Origin: Thauera aminoaromatica S2
GTDB taxonomy: Bacteria; Pseudomonadota; Gammaproteobacteria; Burkholderiales; Rhodocyclaceae
DNA length: 57,588 nucleotides
Assembly: GCF_000310185.1 (NCBI RefSeq)
Contig: NZ_AMXD01000008.1
Location: 1 to 57,588, forward strand
Reading direction: 5' to 3'
Shown here: in pieces, positions 8,594 through 17,134 of the stretch
Numbering within the stretch: the stretch's first letter is position 1
Layout of the letters: each line of letters begins with the position of its first letter
Notes under the pieces: generated by a model
What the model saw: the letters and a program-made list of their open reading frames with translations, nothing else
Database searches by the model: none
What the model was told of the DNA's origin: nothing
Made by a program: the position numbers and the translations under genes

Positions 8594-10162
8594 CGGGATC
8601 ACGATCTCCGCATCGGCTGCGGGAACATGATCGCGGTAGCGATGGAGGACGATCCGCTCCGGCGCCTCGGCCCCGCCGGCGGCATGCACGGGAAACTCGG
8701 CGACGCGTTCGAAATCGGCTTGCGCGAGCAGCTCGGCAAGCATCTCGAACTCGGGAACGCCGACGATGTCCGGGCGCTCGATCACCACGTATTCGATTCC
8801 GTAGCGTCGAATCAAGGCGCGGATGTCGTCCATGCCGGAGACGTGCGAGCTCATGCCGAAGTACTTGTGTACCGCGAGCGAGACCAGGACCTTGTCCGCG
8901 CGCAACACCACGGCCTCGCGCGCATGGTCGAGCTGCCGCAGATGGAAGATGAAGCTGCCGTCATGCTTGCCGGCAAACAGCACGGGAGCGCCTGTCCGCC
9001 GCTCGTGGACCGCCTGCGCCACCTCGCGATAGCCGTCGATCCGCGGGACCGGCTGCGTCAGCGTTCGCCAGCCCTGGAAAGCGAGCATGACCACGAGCAG
9101 GACGAGGAAGCCGTCGTGCGATCGCCGCCCCCGCAGCAGGAACAGCGGACGGGCGGCCAGCACGGCGAGCGCAGGCAGGGCATATAGCGTGTAGCGCGGC
9201 GCATTGCCCGCACCGCCGAGCACCAGCGTCATCACCACGTACCAGCACAGCAGCCAGGCGTGGATCAGGGCCAGCCGGCCCTCGCCCTGGCGGGCCGGAA
9301 GCAGCGCCCCCGCGAGCGACAGCAGCGCCAGCGGCCAGCCCCAGACCTCGATCAGGGCCCGCGGATAGGTCAGCCAGCGTTCGAGCGAGAGGCGGGCCGC
9401 ACTTTGTCCGACTTCGACCCGGCTGTCCCCGACGGTGGCCGCGAGGCCGAGATTGCCGAACTTGAGCGCATGCAGCGCGACCAGGGCGATCGCCAGCGCC
9501 GCGATCAGATAGGCGGGCACGGCCTGCACGCGCCACAGGGCGGCACGCCGCGACGAGATCAGGCCGTACGCCAGCAGCGCCGGCAGCAGGAGCGCGACGG
9601 TCTGCTTGACCGCCAGTGCGGCGGCGATCGCCAACCCGGCCGCGATGGCCCGCGACCATGCCGGGCGGTCGAGATAGCGCTCGAAGGTCCACACCACGAG
9701 GACGAGCAAGGCGATCGCCGGCGCCTCGAGCATGACGCTGCGCGCCCAATGGTTCCACTCCGGGACCGCGATGAACAGTGCCGTCGCCATGAAGGCCATC
9801 AGGGGGTTCCAGCCCGTGCGCACCCAGTCGAACCACAGCCCGGCGGCGAGCAGGACGAAGGCGAACACGGTCCAGTGCGCAACCGTCTCGCTGACCCCGA
9901 AGAGCGCGAAGAAACCGGCCTCGACGAAATAGAAGCCGGGCAGGTACCAGTTGAGCGCGAGCGCAGGATACTGCGCGAAATAGCGCAGGGCGTAGCCCAT
10001 CGGGTCGTCGAGCGGCAGGTCGCGCAGCAGGTCGAGGATGAACACCCCGCCCATCGCATGCCGCGTCTCGTCGGTCCACCAGAATCCGCTCCCACCCAGC
10101 GCGGGCGCGAGAAAGAGCGCGGAGAGGGCGAAGAGGAGCGCACAGGGAAGCCAGGATCTCAT
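8546..10162 (-). CDS. GT-C type membrane glycosyltransferase (ArnT/PMT-like)
   Basis: 538 residues, strongly hydrophobic with about ten or more membrane segments in the first 400 residues and a soluble C-terminal domain of about 130 residues. 'WTDETRHA' (29-36) fits the acidic motif in the first periplasmic loop of GT-C enzymes such as ArnT, which use polyprenyl-phosphate-linked sugars in the periplasm. It is the last gene of a minus-strand run and overlaps the upstream gene by 4 bases (ATGA). Its 3' end overlaps the GT2-sulfatase gene by 48 bases. With the GtrB-like and GtrA genes upstream it would be the natural terminal transferase of a polyprenyl-phosphate sugar pathway. That role is inferred from fold and context. 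Confidence 0.75.
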   Translation of the reverse strand: MRSWLPCALLFALSALFLAPALGGSGFWWTDETRHAMGGVFILDLLRDLPLDDPMGYALRYFAQYPALALNWYLPGFYFVEAGFFALFGVSETVAHWTVFAFVLLAAGLWFDWVRTGWNPLMAFMATALFIAVPEWNHWARSVMLEAPAIALLVLVVWTFERYLDRPAWSRAIAAGLAIAAALAVKQTVALLLPALLAYGLISSRRAALWRVQAVPAYLIAALAIALVALHALKFGNLGLAATVGDSRVEVGQSAARLSLERWLTYPRALIEVWGWPLALLSLAGALLPARQGEGRLALIHAWLLCWYVVMTLVLGGAGNAPRYTLYALPALAVLAARPLFLLRGRRSHDGFLVLLVVMLAFQGWRTLTQPVPRIDGYREVAQAVHERRTGAPVLFAGKHDGSFIFHLRQLDHAREAVVLRADKVLVSLAVHKYFGMSSHVSGMDDIRALIRRYGIEYVVIERPDIVGVPEFEMLAELLAQADFERVAEFPVHAAGGAEAPERIVLHRYRDHVPAADAEIVIPLPHLGREIRFRRAGG

Positions 10163-11865
10163 GGCGGGGAGCCCTCGGGAGATGGATCGGGAACGGGCAG
10201 CGGCCCGAGTTGCTCGAGCACGAAGCCGGTGGTCTGCAGCAGCGGCGCGGCACCGGCCAGGGGCGGATCGCCGACCCGCCGCAGATGGAGCACGCGATGC
10301 CCGACCAGGCTGGTGCGCAAGGCCGCGGCATCTCCGAAGCCGGTGCAGAAGCGTACCGGCTCGTGGGCGCGGTCGCGGCGAAGCTCGCAGCGCCCGGGGT
10401 TGGTGGGGTCGCCCGCCAGTGCCATGTGCGCATCGGCCGGATAGGCCGGCCCGTAGAAGCGCACCAGGTTGAGGTATTCCTGTTTGACGGACGGGGCTGC
10501 GATCAGGATTCCCGGCCGCCCCTCTCCGCCGAACACCTGCGCGCTGATCGCCGCCATCTCCCGGGGGACGTAATCGACGCGCTCGTAGCGCGGCACGAAC
10601 ATCGCCGCACCGAGGCGCTGGATCCGCCAGAGACCCGGTTGCTCGACGAACCAGCCATAGATCGGGGGTCTCGACATCAGGACGAAAACCACCGCCAGGC
10701 CGAGGGCCGCGCACCTCTGCCGCGCCCCCAGCACAAAGGTCCAGCCCGCCGCCGACAGCAGGATCAGGGGAGGGACGAGGCCGATCAGCATGCGGGTCTG
10801 GACGGCGGAGTCGGAGGCGATCAGCGCCCATGAGGGCAGGCCCGCGAGCAGCAGCCACAGGACGCCGAAACGCACCACCCGCGAGCCGCGGAACCGCGGC
10901 AGCGCGAACACGGCCCCGAGCCAGAGCATGCCGCCGGCGACGAACACCAGGTTTCCCGCATGCACCCCCTCGCGCGCGCGCTGTGCAAGGCTTGCGGCGA
11001 AGGCCAGATAGCTGCGCGGGTCCGCCAGCGGGTGGAAGACGAACGCATAGGTGGCGTAGCCGAGCAGGGCCGTCCCCCCTGCGAGGACGAAGCGGCGCAG
11101 CGTCCGTGCGCGTGCCTCCGCGGCGCCGGCAAAAGGCAGATAGGCGAGCATGAACGCCAGCCAGATCCACACGCTCTCCACCCGCACGGTGTAGCCGAGG
11201 AAGGCCAACCCTCCGGAGACCGCCGCCAGCCAGCCCGCGGCCGTGGCGGTCGACGCCAGCAAGGCCCACACCGCCGCAGCGCCGAGCCCGAAGCTGAGCA
11301 CCTCGCTCACCAGGTTGCCGCTCAGGTAACCATGGACATCGGACAGCACGAACAGAAGGGCACTCGACGCCAGCCCACCGGCCCCGACCGCACCCGGCTC
11401 GAGTGCTCGTCCGGCGAGATGGCTCACCCGGCACCAGGCCAGCAGGCCGAGCGGCATGGCGAGGACGAACATCCAGTGGGCGGCCGTGATCGCCGCATCC
11501 GTGCTTCCGAACGCGGCGACCGGCGCGCCGAGCAGCGCGATGTGGCCGAGACGGCTCGATCGCCAGAAAGCCTCCGAGTAGCTCTCGTCCTCGGGCCAGG
11601 CACCGGCGAGCTGGGCGACGATCTCCTGCGCATTGCGTGCGACATCGACGAGGTAGGCGGTCTCGGCGAAGCGCTTGGCCTGATAGAGGTAGATCGGCGC
11701 GTCCCAGTGCACGTCCGCGAGCGGTGCGCGCGACAGCGCGACGAGCAGCATCGCGAGCCCGACCGCTAGCCAGAGTACGCGGGTCCTGCCCGCCACCCGG
11801 CCGCGCCCCCCACCCGACGCGCAGCCCCCGCCCGCGCCCGGCAGGCAAGCTCGATGGTGACTCAT
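10159..11865 (-). CDS. Large multi-spanning membrane protein, probable GT-C type glycosyltransferase
   Basis: 568 residues with about eleven hydrophobic segments, then a soluble C-terminal part of about 150 residues. 'HWDAPIYLYQA' near residue 53 lies just after the first membrane segment, where GT-C enzymes carry their acidic catalytic residue. No family-specific motif is certain. The annotated start (ATG at 11865) gives a Gly/Arg-rich leader of about 28 residues before the first helix, so a later start is possible. The stop overlaps the next GT-C gene by 4 bases. Two adjacent GT-C-like genes could act on different acceptors or form a complex. An alternative is a polymerase or other integral membrane enzyme. 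Confidence 0.6.
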   Translation of the reverse strand: MSHHRACLPGAGGGCASGGGRGRVAGRTRVLWLAVGLAMLLVALSRAPLADVHWDAPIYLYQAKRFAETAYLVDVARNAQEIVAQLAGAWPEDESYSEAFWRSSRLGHIALLGAPVAAFGSTDAAITAAHWMFVLAMPLGLLAWCRVSHLAGRALEPGAVGAGGLASSALLFVLSDVHGYLSGNLVSEVLSFGLGAAAVWALLASTATAAGWLAAVSGGLAFLGYTVRVESVWIWLAFMLAYLPFAGAAEARARTLRRFVLAGGTALLGYATYAFVFHPLADPRSYLAFAASLAQRAREGVHAGNLVFVAGGMLWLGAVFALPRFRGSRVVRFGVLWLLLAGLPSWALIASDSAVQTRMLIGLVPPLILLSAAGWTFVLGARQRCAALGLAVVFVLMSRPPIYGWFVEQPGLWRIQRLGAAMFVPRYERVDYVPREMAAISAQVFGGEGRPGILIAAPSVKQEYLNLVRFYGPAYPADAHMALAGDPTNPGRCELRRDRAHEPVRFCTGFGDAAALRTSLVGHRVLHLRRVGDPPLAGAAPLLQTTGFVLEQLGPLPVPDPSPEGSPP

Positions 11866-11896
11866 GCGGATGCGTCGTGCGGGTGGCAGGCGGCGC

Positions 11897-13021
11897 TCAG
11901 AGCGCGGCGAGCACTTGCTGGATGATCTCGGCCTGCGCGTCCTCCATGCCCAGCCACAGGGGCAGCCGCACCAGACGGTCGGCGATGTTCTCGGTGACGC
12001 TCAGTTCGCCGTGGGCACGACCGAAGCGGCGGCCCGCCGGCGCATCGTGCAGCGGGATGTAGTGGAACACGCAGTGGATCCCGAGGCCGCGCAGGCGCTC
12101 GATGAAGGCCGTGCGTTGCTCCAGCCCCGGCAGCAGCAGGTAGTACATGTGGGCGTTGTGCCCGCAATGTGCGGGGATCACCGGGCGCCGCAGCCTGCCC
12201 TGGCGCTCGGCCTCGGCAAACCACTGGTGGTAGGTGTTCCAGATGCCCAGGCGGCGACGGGTGATGCTGTCGGCCTCCTCCATCTGCGCCCACAGGAAGG
12301 CGGCGATGAGTTCTCCGGGCAGGTAGGACGAGCCGATGTCCACCCAGGTGTATTTGTCCACCTGGCCACGGAAGAACTGGGAGCGGTTCGTGCCCTTCTC
12401 GCGGATGATCTCCGCGCGCTCGGCGCGCCCCGGAGCATTGACCAGCAGGGCGCCACCCTCGCCCGAGATGATGTTCTTGGTCTCGTGGAAGGAGAGCGCC
12501 CCCATGTGCCCGATCGCGCCGAGCGGCCGGCCCTTGTAGCTCGCCATCACCGCCTGCGCGGCATCCTCGACGACGAGCAGGTCGTGGCGGCGGGCGATGT
12601 CCATGATCGTGTCCATCTCGCAAGCGACGCCCGCGTAGTGCACCGGCACGATCGCGCGCGTGCGCGCGGTGATCGCCGCCTCGATCAGACGCTCGTCGAT
12701 GTTGAGCGTGTCCGGGCGGACGTCGACGAACACCGGCACCGCGCCCCGCAACACGAAGGCATTCGCGGTGGACACGAAGGTGTAGGCCGGCATGATGACC
12801 TCGTCGCCCGGCTCCAGGTCGGCGAGGATCGCCGCCATCTCGAGCGCGGCGGTGCACGAATGGGTCAGCAAGGCCTTGGAGGCACCGGTACGCGCCTCGA
12901 GCCAGCGCGAGCACTGGCGGGTGAAGTTCCCGTCGCCCGCAAGGTGGCCGTTGGCGTGGGCCTGGGCGATGTACCAGAGTTCCTTGCCCGTCATGTGGGG
13001 CTTGTTGAAGGGGATGTTCAT
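11897..13021 (-). CDS. wecE: dTDP-4-amino-4,6-dideoxygalactose transaminase (WecE/RffA)
   Basis: 374 residues and very close to E. coli WecE along its length: 'IPFNKP' start, 'GDEVIMPAYTFVSTANAFVL', 'VEDAAQ' (151-156), 'SFHETKN' with the PLP lysine at K182, and 'EKGTNRSQFFRGQVDKYTW'. The enzyme converts dTDP-4-keto-6-deoxyglucose to dTDP-4-amino-4,6-dideoxygalactose (dTDP-Fuc4N) using glutamate. The ATG at 13021 overlaps the GtrA stop by 4 bases. The longer frame upstream is a shadow of gtrA. A WecD-like acetyltransferase two genes upstream would make dTDP-Fuc4NAc, as in the enterobacterial common antigen pathway. No rmlA or rmlB genes are in the window, so the precursor must come from elsewhere. 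Confidence 0.93.
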   Translation of the reverse strand: MNIPFNKPHMTGKELWYIAQAHANGHLAGDGNFTRQCSRWLEARTGASKALLTHSCTAALEMAAILADLEPGDEVIMPAYTFVSTANAFVLRGAVPVFVDVRPDTLNIDERLIEAAITARTRAIVPVHYAGVACEMDTIMDIARRHDLLVVEDAAQAVMASYKGRPLGAIGHMGALSFHETKNIISGEGGALLVNAPGRAERAEIIREKGTNRSQFFRGQVDKYTWVDIGSSYLPGELIAAFLWAQMEEADSITRRRLGIWNTYHQWFAEAERQGRLRRPVIPAHCGHNAHMYYLLLPGLEQRTAFIERLRGLGIHCVFHYIPLHDAPAGRRFGRAHGELSVTENIADRLVRLPLWLGMEDAQAEIIQQVLAAL

Positions 13022-13440
13022 GGCTGCGGCCCGGTCGAGTGCGAGTGAGGAACGGAATTCGGACGGAAGACCCAAAACTTCTGCAGAAGAAACAGCAGGA
13101 TCGCGAGCACGACGATCGACACGCCCTGGACGAGCTGATGGGGATGGCCCATGCGGTCGACCAGCACCATCAGCGCGACCAGGTTGAGCAGGTAACCCGC
13201 TGCGTAGGAGAGACAGTAGCGCACGAACGCCGGCCCGTGCATCCCGCCGTGTCGGAAGGACCAGCGCTTGTTGAAGACGAAGGTCTGCACCACCCCGAGC
13301 AGATAGAGCACGCTCATGGCGAGCTTGGCCCCGACGCCTGTCGCCGTCAGCGCGAGATAAGCCAGGTAGAGCACCACGTTCGATGCCAGCCCCACCGTCG
13401 CGTAGCGGACGAACTGGCCCAGGGTGGCTTGCGCGCTCAT
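13018..13440 (-). CDS. GtrA-like membrane protein
   Basis: 140 residues with four hydrophobic segments, the size and layout of the GtrA family. 'FVRYATVGLASNVVLYLAYL' at the start and 'FVFNKRWSF' in the middle are family-typical. GtrA proteins are thought to flip undecaprenyl-phosphate sugars across the inner membrane in O-antigen glucosylation systems. It lies between the acetyltransferase and wecE, overlapping each by 4 bases, and a GtrB-like transferase is two genes upstream. This supports a gtr-type system for a Fuc4N-derived sugar. The flippase activity is established only loosely for the family. Confidence 0.88.
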   Translation of the reverse strand: MSAQATLGQFVRYATVGLASNVVLYLAYLALTATGVGAKLAMSVLYLLGVVQTFVFNKRWSFRHGGMHGPAFVRYCLSYAAGYLLNLVALMVLVDRMGHPHQLVQGVSIVVLAILLFLLQKFWVFRPNSVPHSHSTGPQP

Positions 13441-14240
13441 GCAAGCCGAACCCTGTGGAAAGTCATCGAGGGCGCCGGGAAGCTGAAGCCGAGACGCGCA
13501 TAGAGGTTGAGCACCCGATGGTTGCGCGCCACGATGCTGGTACGCACCCGGGTCGCCCCTTCGAGGCGCGCCTGGTTCATCATCGCGCGCCAGGCGCGCA
13601 AGCCGTAGCCCCTGCCCTGCCGCTGCGGCACGACCGCGTTGAGATGCCAGTAGCAGGTGCCGTCGGCAAGCTGCTCGGTGACGAAGAAGGCGACCAGTTC
13701 GGCCCCTTCGCGCACGGCATGGAGGCGTTGCGAGGGATGCTCGAGGCTGCTGCGCACCCAGTTCTGGTAGCGCAGGTCGCCAAGCCGCGATGGCAGCCGC
13801 GGGTCGACGTGGAAACGTTCGTTCCGGAAGGCGCCTCCCGCCACCTCGACGATTTCCTCCAGATCTTCAGGTCGCGCTCGTTCGACCACCAGTCCCTGTG
13901 CATCGCGCGGCCCGGCCGACTGCAGGTCGCCGAACTCGGGCTGGAAGACCATCTCGATGAAACGAAAGCCGACCTCCTCGAGCAGCATCGATTCGCGCAG
14001 CCGATCATGGGGGAGCCGGCAGCTCGCCAGCCCCACGCCCCCGACCTCGCATGCGGCGACGAAGGGCGCCAGATCCGCCGCGCTGGCGCCCGTGCGGGCT
14101 TCGATGCGCGACACCTGCACCACCGGATGGCCGAATACCGCCGTGTCCCAGGGGGCCTCCGCCCATTCGAGGCGGAGCTCAGCCATGTCGATGCGGCCGT
14201 GCAGGGGGTGGGAGGGGGCGGCTTCAGCAGCACTGGTCAT
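13437..14240 (-). CDS. GNAT acetyltransferase, probable WecD-like
   Basis: 267 residues. The C-terminal half is a GNAT domain: 'WHLNAVVPQRQGRGYG' contains the acetyl-CoA pyrophosphate loop (QRQGRGYG), followed by 'MMNQARLEGA' and 'LNLYARLGF', the usual last strand and helix. WecD acetylates dTDP-Fuc4N, the product of WecE, and in enterobacteria the two genes are neighbours. Here only gtrA separates them. I chose the ATG at 14240 because it has a GGAG about 8 bases upstream and overlaps the previous gene by 17 bases. An in-frame start 16 codons earlier would overlap more. General GNAT function is clear. The exact substrate is inferred from context. Confidence 0.75.
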   Translation of the reverse strand: MTSAAEAAPSHPLHGRIDMAELRLEWAEAPWDTAVFGHPVVQVSRIEARTGASAADLAPFVAACEVGGVGLASCRLPHDRLRESMLLEEVGFRFIEMVFQPEFGDLQSAGPRDAQGLVVERARPEDLEEIVEVAGGAFRNERFHVDPRLPSRLGDLRYQNWVRSSLEHPSQRLHAVREGAELVAFFVTEQLADGTCYWHLNAVVPQRQGRGYGLRAWRAMMNQARLEGATRVRTSIVARNHRVLNLYARLGFSFPAPSMTFHRVRLA

Positions 14241-15186
14241 GGACAGTCTCCGTGTCGCACTGCGCAGCGGTGGAGGATCGCAGCGCATAGGGCGGACGCT
14301 CCATCGAGCGGAAATGCATCCTCGCCAGGTACTCCCCGAAGATCCCCAGCGCGAACAGCTGGACGCCCGAGAAGATCGCGATGATCGAGGCCAGGAAGGG
14401 GAATCCGGGCACCGCGCTTCCGTCGACGAGATAGCGCAGGAGCACGTACAGGAGCACCAGGAAGCCCATCGACCCGAAAGCCAGCCCGAGCACGCTGGCG
14501 ACCTGCAGCGGCAGCACCGAGAAGCCGGTCATCATGTTGATCGCATGATTGATGAGCTTGCGCAGGGTGTAGCCGGAATCGCCGACGGCACGCTCGTCCT
14601 GGCGAACGAGAACGGAGCCGAAACGCGTCGTGCCCCAGGTGAGCAGCACGTCGATATTGACCGACGGGCTGCGGTAGGCCGAGAAGGCCTCGCGCAGGCG
14701 GGCGCGGAAGACGCGGAACGCGCTCACCTTGCTCGCCGACTCCACGCCCATCGCCCCCTGCAGCGCGAGCTTGGTGATCCTCGAGGCCTGGTCGCGCAGG
14801 AAGCCGTGCGTCTCGGCCTGTGGCGAACCATAGACGACGTCGTAGCCTTCATCCAGTCTGGCCAGCAGGCGATGGATCTCTTCCGGCGGATTCTGCAGGT
14901 CGTCGTCCAGCGTCACGACGAGCTCGCCGCGCGCGGCCCGAATGCCGCACAGCAGGGCGTTGTGCTGGCCGTAGTTGCGCGCCAGGCGCAGGCCGAGCAC
15001 GCGGGGATCGGCCGCAGCCAGCTGCTCGATGACGCTCCAGGAGTCGTCGCCGCCGCAGTCTTCCACGAGGATGATCTCGAACGGCCGGCCGATCTGCTCG
15101 AGCGCGCCGACGAGCCGTCGATGCAGTTCGGGCAGCATGGCCTGCGAGCGATAGACCGGAACGATGGCGGAAATATCGATGGACAT
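14224..15186 (-). CDS. Polyprenyl-phosphate glycosyltransferase, GtrB/ArnC-like (GT2 with two C-terminal membrane helices)
   Basis: 320 residues. The GT-A domain starts with 'ISAIVPVY'. 'LDDDLQNPPEEI' (93-104) is the hallmark of the dolichol/undecaprenyl-phosphate glycosyltransferase group that includes GtrB and ArnC. Two long hydrophobic segments near residues 230-295 are the expected membrane anchors. The family moves a sugar from a nucleotide donor to undecaprenyl phosphate on the cytoplasmic face. Context suggests the donor is dTDP-Fuc4NAc or a related sugar. The ATG at 15186 is chosen because homology begins immediately. An open extension upstream overlaps the TPR gene tail and is rejected. 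A GAAGA lies close upstream as a possible ribosome site. Confidence 0.87.
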   Translation of the reverse strand: MSIDISAIVPVYRSQAMLPELHRRLVGALEQIGRPFEIILVEDCGGDDSWSVIEQLAAADPRVLGLRLARNYGQHNALLCGIRAARGELVVTLDDDLQNPPEEIHRLLARLDEGYDVVYGSPQAETHGFLRDQASRITKLALQGAMGVESASKVSAFRVFRARLREAFSAYRSPSVNIDVLLTWGTTRFGSVLVRQDERAVGDSGYTLRKLINHAINMMTGFSVLPLQVASVLGLAFGSMGFLVLLYVLLRYLVDGSAVPGFPFLASIIAIFSGVQLFALGIFGEYLARMHFRSMERPPYALRSSTAAQCDTETVHDQCC

Positions 15187-15205
15187 GGTCGTCTTCAGGG
15201 GGCGG

Positions 15206-16027
15206 TCAGGGTTTCTGCGGCTCGCCGAACGACTCGCGCCAGCGCTTCTGGATCTCGGCCGGCGGACAGAACCGGCAGCCTTGGGAAGCGCCCTCGGCGG
15301 TGCCGGCATCCTGGTCGACCTGCGCCGCCGAACGCGCCGCGGTCGCCGCCTCCTGCGTCACTGTCGCCTCGGAGGTGGCCGGAGCGGCGTCTGCAGGCTC
15401 CGCCTGCGACGGCTCGTCGGGCGCTGCCGGCTTCGGTGCAGGCGGGCGCACCAGCGGCGGCAGCTCGACGCCGAACTCCTCGCCCATCTTGCGCAGCCGA
15501 AAGTCGTTCGGCGAAAGCTTCAGGGCCGTGCGCACGACCTCGGCCGCCTTGGCGCGCCGATCGGTCGCCCGGTACAGGGTGGCCAGCTGCGCGGCCGCCC
15601 GTGCATGGCGGGGGTCCAGTTGCAGGGCATTGAGCAGGGCGGACTCCGCCTCGATGTGCTGCTTGCCGTAGTACTGGGCCCAGCCGCGCAGGAAATAGAC
15701 CTCCGGCATGAGGAAGTGCGACCGTGCCGCATGGCTGATGATGTAGCTGGTCTCGTTGACGATCGAACCGACGTAGCGCTCGCGCTCCTTCTGCGAGGCG
15801 GAGCCGACCACCTTGTTCTCCCACTGCATCCCGAAGCAGAAGTGATGGAAGTGGAAGTATTTCTGCGGATTGTTGGCCGCCTGCCAGGCGGCATTGTTCT
15901 GGTTCTGCAGGCGCTGCACGCACCAGGCGCGCAGCGCCTGATAGTCGGCCTCCGTTCCGGCGCTCGCGCCCGTCATCGCGATCGACCCGGCAAGCAACAC
16001 GGCTGCTCGCAGCACTTTAACCATCAT
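15206..16027 (-). CDS. Secreted TPR-repeat protein of unknown function
   Basis: 273 residues. An N-terminal signal peptide is likely (cleavage near 'GASAG', residue 20-24). About residues 100-175 form helical TPR-like repeats ('PEVYFLRGWAQYYGKQHIEAESAL', 'DPRHARAAAQLATLYRAT' pattern). The middle tail is Pro/Ala-rich and low in complexity. The C-terminus carries a 'CRFC' pair. The mature N-terminal part is rich in aromatic, His and Cys residues. AGGAG lies 5 bases before the start, a strong ribosome site. It starts 9 bases after the AlgX-like gene, within an acylation/glycosylation cluster. A periplasmic scaffold like AlgK is possible, but this protein is shorter and I do not recognise a named family. 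Confidence 0.7.
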   Translation of the reverse strand: MMVKVLRAAVLLAGSIAMTGASAGTEADYQALRAWCVQRLQNQNNAAWQAANNPQKYFHFHHFCFGMQWENKVVGSASQKERERYVGSIVNETSYIISHAARSHFLMPEVYFLRGWAQYYGKQHIEAESALLNALQLDPRHARAAAQLATLYRATDRRAKAAEVVRTALKLSPNDFRLRKMGEEFGVELPPLVRPPAPKPAAPDEPSQAEPADAAPATSEATVTQEAATAARSAAQVDQDAGTAEGASQGCRFCPPAEIQKRWRESFGEPQKP

Positions 16028-16036
16028 CGTCTCCTG

Positions 16037-17134
16037 TCATTTCGGCGCTTCGGGTCCTTGCGCCCGCGCACCGCCCCTGGCGACATCCGCCTGCGCACGC
16101 AAGCGCGACAGGCGCTCGAATATCACCTGCGCCGCAAGCGCATGCCCTGCTCCGCTCCAGTGCGTATCGTCCGGCATATAGACGTCGATAACACCGCGCT
16201 CCACGGCGTCGCGAATGGCGAGGTCGAGCCGGGCGTCGGGCACATCGAGTCCGTCGAAGAGCTCGCCCAGCCGCTCGGCTGGCAGTCGGGCGGGATCGCG
16301 CGCCCAGGGACGATACGCGCTCGACTTGTCCGGCGCCAGCGCGGTCATGAACACCGTCCGTCCGTCGGCCTGAAAGCGCGTCGCCAGGTCTGCGAGGGCG
16401 CAGCGGATCCGGCGCAGGTGTTCCGCACTCCAGGCGGCCTTGTTGAAATCGTCGCCGTACACCAGCAGGCGGGCGGATGCGCGCGACGAGAAGAGGTCGG
16501 CACGCACGAGTTCGACCTCCACCGTGTTGCCGGCCTGCACACCGAAGAGACCACGCATGGCACTGCGGTAGAGCCAGCTGCGCGCGAACCCGGGGTTGGC
16601 CTCCGCCAGCGCATGCGGCCGCGGCACCGCGCGGGCATGCGCCACGACCGCCATCGGCGGCGGCAGCGCGAGCGGCGGCGCGGGGCGCGAGCTCGGACAC
16701 AGCCCCTCCACCTTCGCGTGATCCGCAGCCAGGCCGCGCTCGACCACGTTCCAGATCACCACCTTCGGCGGATGTTCCACGAACAGGGGCGACGCGCGCA
16801 AGGCGTCCACGTCTACGCGATGGACGTCGAGCGTATGCACGCTCCAGCCGGTCATTGCGGCGAGGTGGTTCTGCCATTGCTGGGCCGGTCGCAGGTTCGC
16901 GAACGAATCGCCGACCACCAGGATGTCCACCGGCCGCGTCCATTCGCCGAACGAGGTCGGAAGCGGATCGAATTCGAGCACCGGCTCGTTCCAGCCATGC
17001 GTGCGCTCGGCGTACCCGCCGAGGCGGGTCAGGTCGCCATAGACCGGCTGCAACCACCACGCCAGCATCCACGCGGCCGCGACCAGGACCAGGGTGAGTC
17101 CGACGACGAAGAGGGAAAAGGCGCGCGGCTGCAT
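16037..17134 (-). CDS. AlgX/AlgJ-like SGNH O-acetyltransferase partner
   Basis: 365 residues. One N-terminal membrane segment (about 8-28) anchors a periplasmic domain. 'VVGDSFAN' (73-80) has the SGNH nucleophile S77, and 'DDTHWSGAGH' (322-331) supplies the catalytic Asp and His (D323, H325), the pattern of AlgJ and AlgX in alginate O-acetylation. The family transfers acetyl groups to polysaccharide in the periplasm after an MBOAT protein passes them across the membrane. The MBOAT gene is directly upstream, with stop and start sharing one base (TGATG), so the two are coupled. No carbohydrate-binding module as in AlgX is obvious, so it is closer to AlgJ in layout. Confidence 0.83.
   Translation of the reverse strand: MQPRAFSLFVVGLTLVLVAAAWMLAWWLQPVYGDLTRLGGYAERTHGWNEPVLEFDPLPTSFGEWTRPVDILVVGDSFANLRPAQQWQNHLAAMTGWSVHTLDVHRVDVDALRASPLFVEHPPKVVIWNVVERGLAADHAKVEGLCPSSRPAPPLALPPPMAVVAHARAVPRPHALAEANPGFARSWLYRSAMRGLFGVQAGNTVEVELVRADLFSSRASARLLVYGDDFNKAAWSAEHLRRIRCALADLATRFQADGRTVFMTALAPDKSSAYRPWARDPARLPAERLGELFDGLDVPDARLDLAIRDAVERGVIDVYMPDDTHWSGAGHALAAQVIFERLSRLRAQADVARGGARAQGPEAPK

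Noticed and set aside
6202-8952. Long plus-strand open frame in a second frame within the same gene
   Set aside because: The translation is low-complexity Arg/Pro/Ala sequence without motifs, a frame shadow of the real gene.
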